From: an uncultured Hungatella sp.
GTDB taxonomy: Bacteria; Bacillota; Clostridia; Lachnospirales; Lachnospiraceae
DNA: 64,000 nt
Reading direction: 5' to 3'
NCBI GenBank assembly: GCA_910585435.1
Contig: CAJUEJ010000008.1
Span: 1-64,000 of the forward strand
The notes beneath the pieces were generated by a model. It ran no database searches. It saw only the letters and a program-made list of their open reading frames with translations, and was not told where the DNA came from. Made by a program: the position numbers and the translations under genes. Positions 34,073-43,125 of this stretch are shown piece by piece (positions within the stretch are counted from its first letter, which is position 1; each line of letters begins with the position of its first letter).

Positions 34073-35005
34073 ATGAAAAAAGCAAGAAAACACCTAATCC
34101 AAATCCTAGCAGTTCCACTGATAGCCGCTATGATAACAGGATGCAGGGCAAAGACAGAAAACCCTCCCGGACAGGACCCCCCAACCCCAAACCCCCCAGC
34201 ACAGAACACCTCCGGCCAGGAAACCTCCGCCCCCCAAGTTCAGGAATCCAGCCAGCCAGTAGAAATCCAGGTCTTCATCGCCGCCAGCCTCAAAACCGTA
34301 ATGACCGACCTTGCGCAGCAATACCAGAAAGACCATCCCCACATAAAAATCACATTCAACGCAGACAGCTCCGGCACCCTTCTAACCCAGATACAAGAAG
34401 GCTACGAATGCGATATCTTCTTCTCAGCAGCCCAAAAACAGATGAACCAGCTGGAAGAATCCGGCCTCATGGTACAAGGCAGCCGCGCAAACGTAGTAAA
34501 CAACCAGGTAGTAGTCATAACATGGAAAGGCAGCAACACAAAAGTAACCGGCCTGCAAAACCTGGAACAAGCAGAATCCATCGCATTGGCAGGCGGAACC
34601 GTGCCCGTAGGAAGATACACAAGACAAGCCCTCATCCAGTTAGGCAGACTGCAGCCCGCCGCCGATGCCGCTCAAATTACCACACAACAGATATCACAAG
34701 CCCTGGGCGGAGTCGAAATCAGCGAACAGTCCAACGTCAGCAAAGTCCTTCTGGCGGTAATCGAAGGCTCCTGCCAGGTAGGAACCACCTACTACTCCGA
34801 CATCTACGGCTACGAAGATAAGATAGAGATACTGGAAACCGTCAGCCCCCAGCTGTCCGGCGATGTCATCTACCCCATTGCCCAGGTAAAAAATCCAGAA
34901 GCCGACGAAGCACAGACCAGAGCAGCCAAAGAATTCCTGGAATACATCCTGTCCCAAGAAGCCAAGACCATATTCCAGTCCTACTACTTTGATACAGATG
35001 TATAG
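34073..35005 (+). CDS. modA: Molybdate ABC transporter binding lipoprotein
   Basis: The 310-residue lipoprotein has a signal peptide ending in AAMITGC (lipid Cys24) and a Pro-rich linker. The periplasmic-binding-like fold then begins with VFIAASLKTVMTDLAQ and FNADSSGTLLTQIQEG. The family's GTVPVGRYTRQAL region follows. It binds molybdate (or tungstate) outside the membrane. It follows the MOSC-MogA gene by 84 bases, with AGGAAA before the ATG, and is followed by modB. Confidence 0.92.
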   Translation: MKKARKHLIQILAVPLIAAMITGCRAKTENPPGQDPPTPNPPAQNTSGQETSAPQVQESSQPVEIQVFIAASLKTVMTDLAQQYQKDHPHIKITFNADSSGTLLTQIQEGYECDIFFSAAQKQMNQLEESGLMVQGSRANVVNNQVVVITWKGSNTKVTGLQNLEQAESIALAGGTVPVGRYTRQALIQLGRLQPAADAAQITTQQISQALGGVEISEQSNVSKVLLAVIEGSCQVGTTYYSDIYGYEDKIEILETVSPQLSGDVIYPIAQVKNPEADEAQTRAAKEFLEYILSQEAKTIFQSYYFDTDV

Positions 35006-35040
35006 ACAATATAAAAAATCATGATACAAGAGGTTCACCC

Positions 35041-35745
35041 ATGAACACATTAAACAATACACTAAACAACCTGGACTGGAGCCCTCTCCTCATATCCCTG
35101 AAAACAGGACTGGCGGCAACCATCATTTCCTTCATACTGGGAATCTACATGGCCAGAAAAGCAATCAAAGCCCCGCCCGCCATAAAAGCCATCCTGGACG
35201 GCATCATGACCCTCCCCATGGTACTCCCCCCCACAGCAGCCGGCTTCTTCCTGCTCCTTCTGTTCAGCCGCCGAAGGCCCCTGGGAATGCTGCTGTATGA
35301 AACCCTCAACATAAAAATAGTACAATCCTGGCTAGGCTGTATCATCGCGGCAACCATCATATCCCTCCCCCTCATGTACCGCAACGCCAGGGCCGCCTTC
35401 GAGCAGATAGACATCAACCTCATATACGCAGGCCGCACCCTGGGCATGTCCGAGACAAAAATATTCTGGAAAATCATCCTTCCCACAGCAGGCCCCGGCA
35501 TAGCCTCCGGAACCATCCTTACATTCGCCAGAGCCCTGGGAGAATACGGAGCCACCTCCATGCTTGCCGGAAACATCCCAGGAAAAACCGCAACCATATC
35601 CCAGAAAATCGCCATGGTCATCCAAGACGGCGATTACAAAACCGCAGGCCTGTGGACAGGAATCGTGGCCGTCATTGCATTCACAATCATCCTGCTCATG
35701 AATCTCACCAGCGGAAAACAGATGAAACACATAAAACCCTGGTAA
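35041..35745 (+). CDS. modB: Molybdate ABC transporter permease
   Basis: The 234-residue protein has about five membrane helices, as usual for ModB. TLPMVLPPTAAGFFLLLLF is near the start, and the coupling motif is seen in GRTLGMSETKIFWKIILPTAGPG. It would form the channel with ModA and ModC. It starts 35 bases after modA. The last part (LLMNLTSGKQMKHIKPW) is in the cytoplasm. The matching ATPase gene is more than 1 kb away because a broken MBL-fold gene lies between. Confidence 0.93.
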   Translation: MNTLNNTLNNLDWSPLLISLKTGLAATIISFILGIYMARKAIKAPPAIKAILDGIMTLPMVLPPTAAGFFLLLLFSRRRPLGMLLYETLNIKIVQSWLGCIIAATIISLPLMYRNARAAFEQIDINLIYAGRTLGMSETKIFWKIILPTAGPGIASGTILTFARALGEYGATSMLAGNIPGKTATISQKIAMVIQDGDYKTAGLWTGIVAVIAFTIILLMNLTSGKQMKHIKPW

Positions 35746-35765
35746 GCCATTACAAAGAAAAATTT

Positions 35766-36177
35766 CTTGACACACAGACAGAATTGTGATAGTTTATAAA
35801 AAAATTCGGAGAACAAAACATGCAGAACTTACATTTAACAATAAACAATACGTACATGTATTACGGACGTACTCAAAAGTAGTTGTGTTCCGATTGGATG
35901 CACAACGAAACAAGTAGGTCTGATATGTTCGTGCATACAAATCGGTAAATGTAAGCAGAAACGATATAGAATACAGTATTCATATTATCCGATAATTGAG
36001 AAATGCACGAGACATATGATTGTTTCGCGCATTTTTTGTTTAGAAACTCCCTGCCATACAGAGGCCGCGGCATTGCACAACCGGCAATTCAGCCGTGCCC
36101 AAAAGCCTGTGGAGACAGAAGCAATCGATGAAAAACTTACACTGATATTCTACAAAAAATAAAGGAGACAACCCAAA
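35766..36177 (+). other. Intergenic stretch between modB and the MBL pseudogene, with a tiny ORF and promoter
   Basis: A TTGACA at 35768-35773 with a TAGTTT about 17 bases on is a plausible promoter. Downstream, 35820-35882 reads a 20-codon ORF (MQNLHLTINNTYMYYGRTQK) after a CGGAG site; it resembles no known family and may be a remnant of a deleted gene. Near 36060-36165 an open frame without start (EAAALHNRQFSRAQKP, ending at a TAA at 36163) looks like the C terminus of another lost gene. No complete gene is present. Confidence 0.4.
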
Positions 36178-36742
36178 ATGAATGCAATCATACTCGGTTC
36201 CGGCGGCTGTGTCAGCACCCCAAGACCATGCTGCAGCTGCCCTATATGCACAGAAGCACGACAAAAAGGATTCCCCTACGCAAGAACCGGCTGCAGCCTC
36301 TACATTGAAGATGCCAACCTGCTGATAGACACCCCCGAAGACACCAAACATCACAGTAGAACTGATTTCCGCAAACCCACAAAAACACGTGGCAATATTT
36401 GTTATCTCCTCCTGCAGCCAAAAAATAATATACGCCCCATGTGACGTAAAGCCATTCCCCCAAACAGAAAAATTCCAGGACGCAGACACGCTGATTATCG
36501 GCAATACCATTGTCGGCGATACCCTAAAAGGCGGATTCCCCCTAAACAAAGACAATCCCTTGCGCCAGGAACTCTTTACACTGGAAGAAATCGACACAAT
36601 AAGAAAACAATACAGAATCAAAGAAGTAATCATAACACACCTGGAAGAAGACTGGGGAAAATCCTACGACGATTACAAAAACCTGGAGAAAGAATTAAAG
36701 CACATACACTTTGCATACGACGGCCAGAAAATACCACTATAA
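36178..36742 (+). pseudogene. MBL-fold metallohydrolase with internal deletion and frameshift
   Basis: The start (IILGSGGCVSTPRPCCSCPICTEARQKG, then TGCSLYIEDANLLIDTPED) is that of a PhnP-like metallo-beta-lactamase-fold protein. Right after DTPED the sequence jumps to a later part of the fold and to another frame (NITVELISANPQKH, then VISSCSQKIIYAPCDVKPF), ending at 36742. The missing middle should hold the HxHxDH zinc motif, so no activity is possible. GGAGA precedes the ATG. It shares the Se/Mo block's codon style and sits between modB and modC. Confidence 0.75.
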
Positions 36743-36773
36743 AAATCCCCTTCCCCAGAAAAAGGAAAAGAAC

Positions 36774-37829
36774 ATGCCCATAGAAATCCACCTGAAAAAA
36801 ACAACAAAAACCTTCCAACTAAACATACAATTTGAGGGCCAATCCAAAAGAATCGGCATACTGGGACCATCCGGCTCCGGAAAAAGCATGACCCTGCGAT
36901 GCATCGCAGGAATAGAAACCCCAGACCAGGGCCGCATCCAAATCGACGGAAGAACTCACTACGATTCCCAAAGCCACACAAACATAAAACCCCAGAAACG
37001 AAACATCGGCTACCTCTTCCAAAACTACGCCCTCTTCCCCACCATGACCGTAGCCCAGAACATCCAGGCCGGCCTCAAAGGAACCAAAACACAAAACCAA
37101 ATCCAGACCCAGAAAATGATACAGACATTCCAGCTAACCGGCCTGGAGAACCACCTTCCCTCAGAACTGTCCGGCGGTCAGCAGCAGAGAGTCGCCCTGG
37201 CCAGGATAATGGCCTACCAGCCAGACACAATCCTCTTAGACGAGCCCTTCTCCGCATTAGACCAATATCTCAAAGACCAGCTCCAGAGAGAGCTGATAAA
37301 AATGCTGAACCATTACCAGGGAACCGTCATATTCGTGTCCCACAACAAAGACGAGATATACCAGTTCAGCCAGGAACTGCTGATAATAGACCAGGGCAAA
37401 AGCATCCTGTACAATAAAACAAAAGACATATTCATAAACCCCATATACCAGAAAGCCGCCAGGCTGACCGGCTGTAAAAACATATCCCATATCCAGAAAA
37501 TCGACGACCACACCATAACCGCCATAGACTGGGGAATCCAGCTCCACCTCCAACGCCCCCTCCCCCAGGACATAACCGCTGTCGGCTATCAGGCCCACGA
37601 TTTCCTGCCCATATGGGGCCCAAAACCCCCCAACAGCCTGAAAGCCCAGATAACCGAAACCGAAGAACTCCCCCTCCAGACCAACTACTACATCCTCCCC
37701 CAGCCCCCAGTCCTCGCTCCCCAGCCAATCTGCTGGACTGTCCAGAGAGAAAGCCTGGAGAAACTACAAAAAAACGGAGTCCCGGACTATCTCCAGATAA
37801 AAGAAGAAAAACTCCTATATCTGAAATAA
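36774..37829 (+). CDS. modC: Molybdate ABC transporter ATPase
   Basis: The 351-residue ATPase drives molybdate uptake. Walker A is GPSGSGKS (31-38), the signature is LSGGQQQRVALAR, Walker B is TILLDEPFSALD, and the switch histidine is in VIFVSHNKDE. The remaining 120 residues form a TOBE-like molybdate-binding regulatory region. The ATG at 36774 follows AAAGGAAAAG; an open frame runs 21 codons further upstream but carries no better start. Its partners modA and modB are upstream. Confidence 0.92.
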   Translation: MPIEIHLKKTTKTFQLNIQFEGQSKRIGILGPSGSGKSMTLRCIAGIETPDQGRIQIDGRTHYDSQSHTNIKPQKRNIGYLFQNYALFPTMTVAQNIQAGLKGTKTQNQIQTQKMIQTFQLTGLENHLPSELSGGQQQRVALARIMAYQPDTILLDEPFSALDQYLKDQLQRELIKMLNHYQGTVIFVSHNKDEIYQFSQELLIIDQGKSILYNKTKDIFINPIYQKAARLTGCKNISHIQKIDDHTITAIDWGIQLHLQRPLPQDITAVGYQAHDFLPIWGPKPPNSLKAQITETEELPLQTNYYILPQPPVLAPQPICWTVQRESLEKLQKNGVPDYLQIKEEKLLYLK

Positions 37830-37872
37830 AAACGCTATACTTAGAACATTAGAACAAAACCAGGAGGCACAT

Positions 37873-38349
37873 ATGGAACTCACACACTTCGACAAAAACG
37901 GAAAAGCACGCATGGTAGACGTAACAGAAAAAGACGACACAAGACGAGAAGCCACAGCCACAGGCAGAATCAAAGTAAACCAGGAAACCTACCAGGCCAT
38001 CCAGAGCGGAACCATCGGAAAAGGAGACGTCTTAGGCGTAGCCACAACCGCCGGAATCATGGCCGTCAAACGCACCTGGGAACTGATTCCCATGTGCCAT
38101 ATCCTTCAGCTAACCGGCTGCCGCATCTGGTTTGAGATGAATCCGGAAGAAAGGGAAATCCACTGCTGCTGCACCGTAAAAACCACCGGCAAGACAGGCG
38201 TAGAGATGGAAGCCCTCACCGGAGTCAACATAGCCCTGTTGACAATCTACGACATGTGCAAAGCCCTGGACAAATCCATGAAAATAAGCGATATCTACCT
38301 GTGCAGAAAAACCGGCGGAAAAAGCGGGGATATCATAAATAACCTGTAA
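37873..38349 (+). CDS. moaC: Cyclic pyranopterin monophosphate synthase
   Basis: The 158-residue protein carries out the second half of the first molybdopterin step, after MoaA. ARMVDVTEKDDTRREATA, the KRTWELIPMCHILQLTG segment (usual KRTSELIPMCHPL) and the C-terminal TGVNIALLTIYDMCKALDKSM are conserved. An AGGAGG site precedes the ATG. It closes the second molybdenum block; the next gene is on the other strand and in a different codon style. Confidence 0.95.
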   Translation: MELTHFDKNGKARMVDVTEKDDTRREATATGRIKVNQETYQAIQSGTIGKGDVLGVATTAGIMAVKRTWELIPMCHILQLTGCRIWFEMNPEEREIHCCCTVKTTGKTGVEMEALTGVNIALLTIYDMCKALDKSMKISDIYLCRKTGGKSGDIINNL

Positions 38350-38356
38350 ACCGCCC

Positions 38357-38875
38357 TCAAAAATTCAACTCAAACAGGTCGAACACAGGAATCTCCTCAA
38401 TCCCTCTGTCCAGATCCCCCCGGCCGGCAAACGAAAATCCCTTTCTCTTATATAACCGTACAGCCGGCCGGTTATCCGGGACCACATCCAGGCGGATTGC
38501 CTTATACCCATTGCTCTTAGCCCACTGGATACAAAAATCAACCATAAATCCCCCTACCCCTCTGCCCCCTGCAGACGGATCCACCGCAAGCGTATGAATC
38601 ACAAGAAATTCCCCCGGCGCCAGCTTCCTCATCCAATTCCCCACACCATAATCCCCGCCCGGGTTATCATTCAGAACAAACCCTCCAATCATCCGTCCCT
38701 CTTCCACACACCCATACTGCTCCCCCCGAAGAATCGAAGAAAGCACCGTTTCCCTGCAGGGATATTCCTTCGACCACTTAGGATAATTAACCGTCTCCTC
38801 AAGGTGCGCCACCACCCTCTCATACAAATCCGCCGCCATATCCAGATGCTTCCTCTCACACTTCACGATTTCCAT
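38357..38875 (-). CDS. GNAT family N-acetyltransferase
   Basis: The 172-residue protein is a GCN5-type acetyltransferase, with the acetyl-CoA binding motif in VIHTLAVDPSAGGRGVGGFMVDF (R/Q-x-x-G-x-G/A pattern) and a C-terminal LDVVPDNRPAVRLYKRKGF. Its substrate is not evident. It converges on moaC with a 7-base gap. The gene resembles small cytosolic acetyltransferases common in Clostridia. Confidence 0.88.
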   Translation of the reverse strand: MEIVKCERKHLDMAADLYERVVAHLEETVNYPKWSKEYPCRETVLSSILRGEQYGCVEEGRMIGGFVLNDNPGGDYGVGNWMRKLAPGEFLVIHTLAVDPSAGGRGVGGFMVDFCIQWAKSNGYKAIRLDVVPDNRPAVRLYKRKGFSFAGRGDLDRGIEEIPVFDLFELNF

Positions 38876-39084
38876 AATCCTGCTCCTCTCTCTGTAAACA
38901 CACTCCTAAACACACTTCCAAACACATTCCCATACATCACAGCCCCAGCCTGCTTCATTCCCCTCATCCCTTTCTGAAGCAGTATAACATTCCCCTTTCA
39001 AAAAATCAATGCAGGCCCCCTGTTCCCAACAAAGATTCCATCTGTTCTGTTCCTGTTCCATCTAAAGTTTGGCTTTGTCAAAGA

Positions 39085-39113
39085 TTGACAGATGCCTCTC
39101 CCACGTGTATAGT
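39085..39113 (+). promoter_or_regulatory. Promoter of the AEC transporter gene
   Basis: A perfect TTGACA (39085-39090), a 17-base spacer and TATAGT (39108-39113) form a strong vegetative-type promoter about 48 bases before the ATG. Confidence 0.75.
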
Positions 39114-39160
39114 ATCTTTCAGGCATAAATCAAAATACTAGAAACCAATAGGAGGAAACC

Positions 39161-40060
39161 ATGAGTCCAGAATTAATCAATCAGATTTTCATGCTGTTCG
39201 GCCTGATGACCATAGGATACCTGTGCGGAAAGACCCATATATTGGACGCAGAAGCCAACGCCATATTTTCAGCCTTTATCCTGAAGGCTTCCCTGCCTGC
39301 CACAATCCTTAACTCCGCCTTCAGCCAGAACACCATGGAGTCCAGCCTGGTGTGGCATGTGACAATTACCGCAGCAGGAGTCTTCATCCTTCTGCCTGTC
39401 ATCAGCAAACTGCTGGCCCGCATCTTCCATCTGGACGTCACTTATCAGCTGATGCTAAACTACAGCAACCTGGGATTCATGGGCCTGCCTATTATCAGCG
39501 GGGTATATGGAGAAGAAAGCACCTTTTTCGTTGCAATCTTCATGATGATATTCAATATCCACATGTTTACCGTAGGAATCATTACCCTTCAGGGAAAACC
39601 GGACTCCCTTGCCTCCATGCTGAAAAAACTATGCACCCCTGCCATAATTTCCGCCCTGCTGGCCTTTGTGATTGTACTCTTTCATATCGACGCCCCCACC
39701 CCTGCCGCCCGGCTTATCAGCAGCCTGGGTTCTGTCACCACACCCCTGGCCATGATAATCATCGGCTCCCAGCTGGCTCAGATGCGCTTTAAAGAAGTAC
39801 TCTTAAAGCCTTCGCTCTACATGATATCCTTCCTCAAACTGGTAGTATATCCGGCGATTGTCTATGTGGTGCTGCGCTTTACCATCGGGCCGGGAATCAT
39901 CACCAATATTGCCACCATTCTTATGGGCCTGCCTGTTGCCGCCAACGTGACCATGCTGTGCTCCGGATACAACGGCGATGTCCGCCTGGCAGCCCAGGGA
40001 ACCTGTATATCCACCCTGCTTTCCCTTCTCACAATCCCTATTATGCTGTCAATTCTATAA
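39161..40060 (+). CDS. AEC family permease
   Basis: The 299-residue protein has about ten membrane segments typical of the auxin efflux carrier (AEC) family. FMLFGLMTIGYLCGKTHILD at the start and NYSNLGFMGLPIISGVYGEE in the middle are family patterns, and the C-terminal half carries GSVTTPLAMIIIGSQLAQM. Bacterial members export or import dicarboxylates and similar small acids. A TAGGAGG site precedes the ATG. Substrate is unknown. It ends before a strong shared terminator with the neighbouring reductase gene. Confidence 0.88.
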   Translation: MSPELINQIFMLFGLMTIGYLCGKTHILDAEANAIFSAFILKASLPATILNSAFSQNTMESSLVWHVTITAAGVFILLPVISKLLARIFHLDVTYQLMLNYSNLGFMGLPIISGVYGEESTFFVAIFMMIFNIHMFTVGIITLQGKPDSLASMLKKLCTPAIISALLAFVIVLFHIDAPTPAARLISSLGSVTTPLAMIIIGSQLAQMRFKEVLLKPSLYMISFLKLVVYPAIVYVVLRFTIGPGIITNIATILMGLPVAANVTMLCSGYNGDVRLAAQGTCISTLLSLLTIPIMLSIL

Positions 40061-40103
40061 AAAACCGTATATCCACATATACTATATAAAGAGAGCAGAA
40101 AAT

Positions 40104-40157
40104 AAAATACCCTCCGTGGACAAAGAGACATATATCCCTTGTCCACGGAGGGCATTT
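40104..40157. terminator. Bidirectional terminator
   Basis: CCCTCCGTGGACAA (40110-40123) pairs perfectly with TTGTCCACGGAGGG (40139-40152). T and A runs flank both sides. It would end both the AEC gene and the minus-strand reductase. Confidence 0.9.
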
Positions 40158-40163
40158 TGTTCC

Positions 40164-41717
40164 CTAGACTAAAAACTTCGATGCAATCCTGTCCACCCCT
40201 TCAGGCTTCGACAGATTCCATTTCTCATAATCCATCCTGCTTTCCGCCACAGTCCTTCCCAGTTTTACCAGAAAATCAGGAATACCTGTCTCCAGCATCA
40301 CCCCCACTTCGCGTCCCATAGCCTCTTTACCCTGGAGGTCGCTGCCGTTTACATACAAGGTAAAAGCCGGCTGCATCACTCCGTCCACCTTTTTGGCAGC
40401 GCCCCGGAAGCCGATGGCGCCAATCTGATGCGTACCGCAGGAAGAGGGGCAGCCGGAGATATGAATCTGCGGCAGCGCTCCGTCCGGAATCCCGGCAGCA
40501 CGGACAGCTTCCACACAGGCATTTAAAAGCGCCTGGGAATCCCTCAGCCCCTGCTGGCAGGTGCTGGCACCGATGCAGCTTACCGAACTTTCAAACAGCG
40601 ACCGGGCGCTGTCCTTCGTCAGTTCCAAAGCCTCTCCAGCTTCCTTCCCTGTAAGGTTGATAATATATGCAGACTCATCCGGCCCCAGCCGAAGCTCTGC
40701 CCCGGGAATCCGGGAAACCATCTGATTTACCCTGCACAGAAGGTCAGGCTCCACCATGCCGCCGATAGGATGCCACACCACGGCATAAAGCCCCGGCTGC
40801 TTCTGAGAGATAGCCCTTGGATGATTCACCACAGTACCGTCCCCCTGCTTCGCGGCCGGTGTCGTGTCCGGATGAATGGTCAGATCCTCCCCGGAAGCCA
40901 CTACCTCTTCAAGCTTCTCCAGATACGCCTTCCTGTACGCCTCCGGGCCTCCCAATGCATCCTGCATGAAACGGGTCCGGGCCTTTCCCCTGTTCTCATA
41001 ATTCCCATAGGCCCGGAAGGTAAGCCACATTGCCTTGATATAATACAGTATCCGTTCCGGCGCAATACCATCCGCCACCTTCACCCCGAATTTTGGCTGA
41101 TTCCCCAGCCCGCCGGCGCTGTACACATCGAACATGCCGTCCGGGCGGGCCGCAAACCCCAGATCCCGGAAGGTGGCATGGGTAACATTCCTTTTGGAAT
41201 TAGAAAAACCTACCTTCAGCTTCCGGGGCATCTTCTCCGCCTTTATAAAGGTCATCAGATATTCCCCTGCCGCCACAGCCCAGGGAAGGACATCAAAATA
41301 TTCATCCCTTTCCACACCGGATAAAGGAGAACACATCACATTGCGGGGATAGTCTCCGCCGCCGCCCAGGGTCACAATTCCCGCATCCAGAGCCTCCTCC
41401 ATAATGGCGCTTGCCGTGTCAGCTCCAAGGTCGTGAAGCTGGATTGTCTGGCAGGTAGTAAAATGGACACGGGAAACCTTATATTTCTCCACCGCACCGG
41501 CAGTAAATGCCAGCCGCTCCTTTGTCACCTGTCCGGCAGGCATGCGCAGCCGCAGCATGTTAGCCTTTCCGCCCTTCTGGGCATAGCTGCCATAATAGCC
41601 GGAAAACCCTTTATAGGCGCCCTTGTCCATCTCCCCGGCATAAAATTCCCTGGTTTTCTCACGAAACAGACCAAGGTCAGGCTTAAAACTTTGTGGATCT
41701 ACAGATTTTGTCATCTT
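40164..41717 (-). CDS. Nitrite/sulfite reductase, siroheme-[4Fe-4S] type
   Basis: The 517-residue protein has two copies of the ferredoxin-like/reductase fold of ferredoxin-nitrite/sulfite reductases. The siroheme-4Fe-4S cysteines are in SCIGASTCQQG and GCPSSCGTH. Basic residues for substrate appear in the N-terminal half (RLRMPAGQVTKERL and NVMCSPLSG). The start at 41717 (MTKSVD) is used because GGAGG lies about 10 bases upstream; the frame continues for 28 more codons. It likely reduces sulfite or nitrite to sulfide or ammonia with ferredoxin. No sulfate or nitrate genes lie next to it, so its pathway is not fixed. Confidence 0.85.
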   Translation of the reverse strand, partial: KMTKSVDPQSFKPDLGLFREKTREFYAGEMDKGAYKGFSGYYGSYAQKGGKANMLRLRMPAGQVTKERLAFTAGAVEKYKVSRVHFTTCQTIQLHDLGADTASAIMEEALDAGIVTLGGGGDYPRNVMCSPLSGVERDEYFDVLPWAVAAGEYLMTFIKAEKMPRKLKVGFSNSKRNVTHATFRDLGFAARPDGMFDVYSAGGLGNQPKFGVKVADGIAPERILYYIKAMWLTFRAYGNYENRGKARTRFMQDALGGPEAYRKAYLEKLEEVVASGEDLTIHPDTTPAAKQGDGTVVNHPRAISQKQPGLYAVVWHPIGGMVEPDLLCRVNQMVSRIPGAELRLGPDESAYIINLTGKEAGEALELTKDSARSLFESSVSCIGASTCQQGLRDSQALLNACVEAVRAAGIPDGALPQIHISGCPSSCGTHQIGAIGFRGAAKKVDGVMQPAFTLYVNGSDLQGKEAMGREVGVMLETGIPDFLVKLGRTVAESRMDYEKWNLSKPEGVDRIASKFLV

Positions 41718-42028
41718 ACCATTTCCTCCATTCATCATACTCATGTACTCTCGGAATCTTTCTTGCACCTGCTTTTGCGGCTGATTTACCCACATATGCA
41801 CCTGAGCTTACAGACATCTGACAAAAAGCATCTCATAAAATCAGTCACAAAGAAACTCCGGGAATATATAGAAATACTACTATTTTATATGAAGGGAAAG
41901 GAATTGAAAAGGGGGTGTGAGAATAAAATAAAATAATTGTTATGCAGCACCGCTGCACCATCGCGTCGCAGACCCAAAATATACCATTATTTCTGCAATG
42001 CATACTGAAAGGCAGGGGGACAATAACT

Positions 42029-42559
42029 ATGCAGCTGATTCTGTACTTGTCCGATTACATCATTCCACTGACCATTTTTTACATCGTAGGCTTTGCCCTG
42101 CTGATGAAACGGCCGGTATACGATGATTTTGTCAAAGGGGCGAAAGAAGGCATGAAGACTGTAGCTGGCATTATGCCCACACTGGTAGGCCTGATGGTGG
42201 CAGTGGGTATTTTGAGGGCCTCCGGATTTTTAGATGCTGTCACCGGCCTTCTGGCTCCGTGGACGGAAAAAATAGGCTTGCCCTCCGGACTTTTTCCGGT
42301 AGCCCTGGTGAAGCTGTTTTCCTCCAGCGCAGCCACCGGCCTGGCCCTGGATATATTTAAAGAATACGGGCCCGATTCCCAGCTGGGATTTATGACCTCC
42401 CTGATGCTCAGCTGCACAGAGACGGTATTTTATACCATGAGCATCTATTTTTTGTCTGTGAAGGTGAAAAAAACCAGATATACCCTGCCGGGAGCGCTGC
42501 TTGCCACGGCTGTGGGCCTTATTATGAGCATTATTTTAACAAAATATTTCATTTGTTAA
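42029..42559 (+). CDS. spmB: SpmB, spore maturation nucleoside-recognition protein
   Basis: The 176-residue membrane protein matches SpmB of spore formers: hydrophobic helices with IIPLTIFYIVGFALLMKRPVYDDFVKGAKEG, KTVAGIMPTLVGLMVAVG, and a C-terminal SCTETVFYTMSIYFLSVKVKKTRYTL. In Bacillus, SpmA and SpmB help dehydrate the spore core. The partner spmA is not upstream here. The ATG at 42029 follows AGGGGGA; the frame extends upstream without a better start. Confidence 0.85.
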   Translation: MQLILYLSDYIIPLTIFYIVGFALLMKRPVYDDFVKGAKEGMKTVAGIMPTLVGLMVAVGILRASGFLDAVTGLLAPWTEKIGLPSGLFPVALVKLFSSSAATGLALDIFKEYGPDSQLGFMTSLMLSCTETVFYTMSIYFLSVKVKKTRYTLPGALLATAVGLIMSIILTKYFIC

Positions 42560-42581
42560 GAAAACTATAAGGATTAAGTGG

Positions 42582-42610
42582 TTGCCAGAAAAAATGAAAT
42601 CATGTATAAT
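42582..42610 (+). promoter_or_regulatory. Promoter of the marR gene
   Basis: TTGCCA (42582-42587), 17-base spacer and perfect TATAAT (42605-42610) precede the GTG start of the MarR gene by about 40 bases. Confidence 0.75.
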
Positions 42611-42651
42611 CGATAGGAAACTTTGAAAGGTCGTCAGATGAGAGGGTAGCA

Positions 42652-43095
42652 GTGGATAGTTACAATACGCTGAATGAGGTGCTGGTGAATCTGTTCCGGG
42701 ACATTTTGGACATTGAGCAGAAGGCAATTATAACAGAAGAGTTTCACGATATCACCAGCAATGATATGCATGTCATAGAGGCTATCGGCATCGGAGAGCC
42801 CAAGAACATGTCATCTATAGCCAGGATGTTGTCAGTAACTGTGGGAACCCTGACTATAGCTATGAACAGCCTTGTGAAGAAAGGATATGTATTTCGGGAG
42901 CGGGGCAAAGAAGACAGGCGTGTCGTGTATATTTCCCTGACTGAGCGCGGAAAAGCCGCATATGAGCATCATGCCAGATTTCATAGGACGATGATTGACA
43001 GTGTCTCAAAAGAGTTAACCCCAGAACAACTGGAGCTGTTGGTGGAGACTCTGACGAAGTTAAATAAATGGTTCCGCCATTGGCAGGAGCACTAA
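42652..43095 (+). CDS. MarR family regulator
   Basis: The 147-residue protein is a MarR-type winged-helix repressor. The DNA-reading helix region is SSIARMLSVTVGTLTIAMNSLVKKGYV, and the wing has RERGKEDRRVVYISLTERGK. It begins at a GTG with a GAGGGT site. A lipoprotein gene follows after 30 bases and may be its target. The family includes regulators of fatty-acid and stress genes such as FabT; no target can be named from sequence alone. Confidence 0.87.
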   Translation: MDSYNTLNEVLVNLFRDILDIEQKAIITEEFHDITSNDMHVIEAIGIGEPKNMSSIARMLSVTVGTLTIAMNSLVKKGYVFRERGKEDRRVVYISLTERGKAAYEHHARFHRTMIDSVSKELTPEQLELLVETLTKLNKWFRHWQEH

Positions 43096-43125
43096 GAATG
43101 AAAAGAACTAAAGGAGAGAATAATT

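Noticed and set aside
33358..34821. Very long Arg/Pro-rich plus-strand frame
   Set aside because: It overlaps the MOSC-MogA and modA genes in another frame; its composition (Arg, Pro, His, Ser) is a shadow of the C-rich codon style.
34100..35745. ModA/ModB as phosphate or sulfate transporter
   Set aside because: ModA's VFIAASLKTVM start and the molybdenum gene context fit molybdate better.
36711..36773. Longer N terminus for ModC
   Set aside because: The extra 21 codons have no ribosome-binding site and overlap the end of the MBL pseudogene; the family starts at the ATG at 36774.
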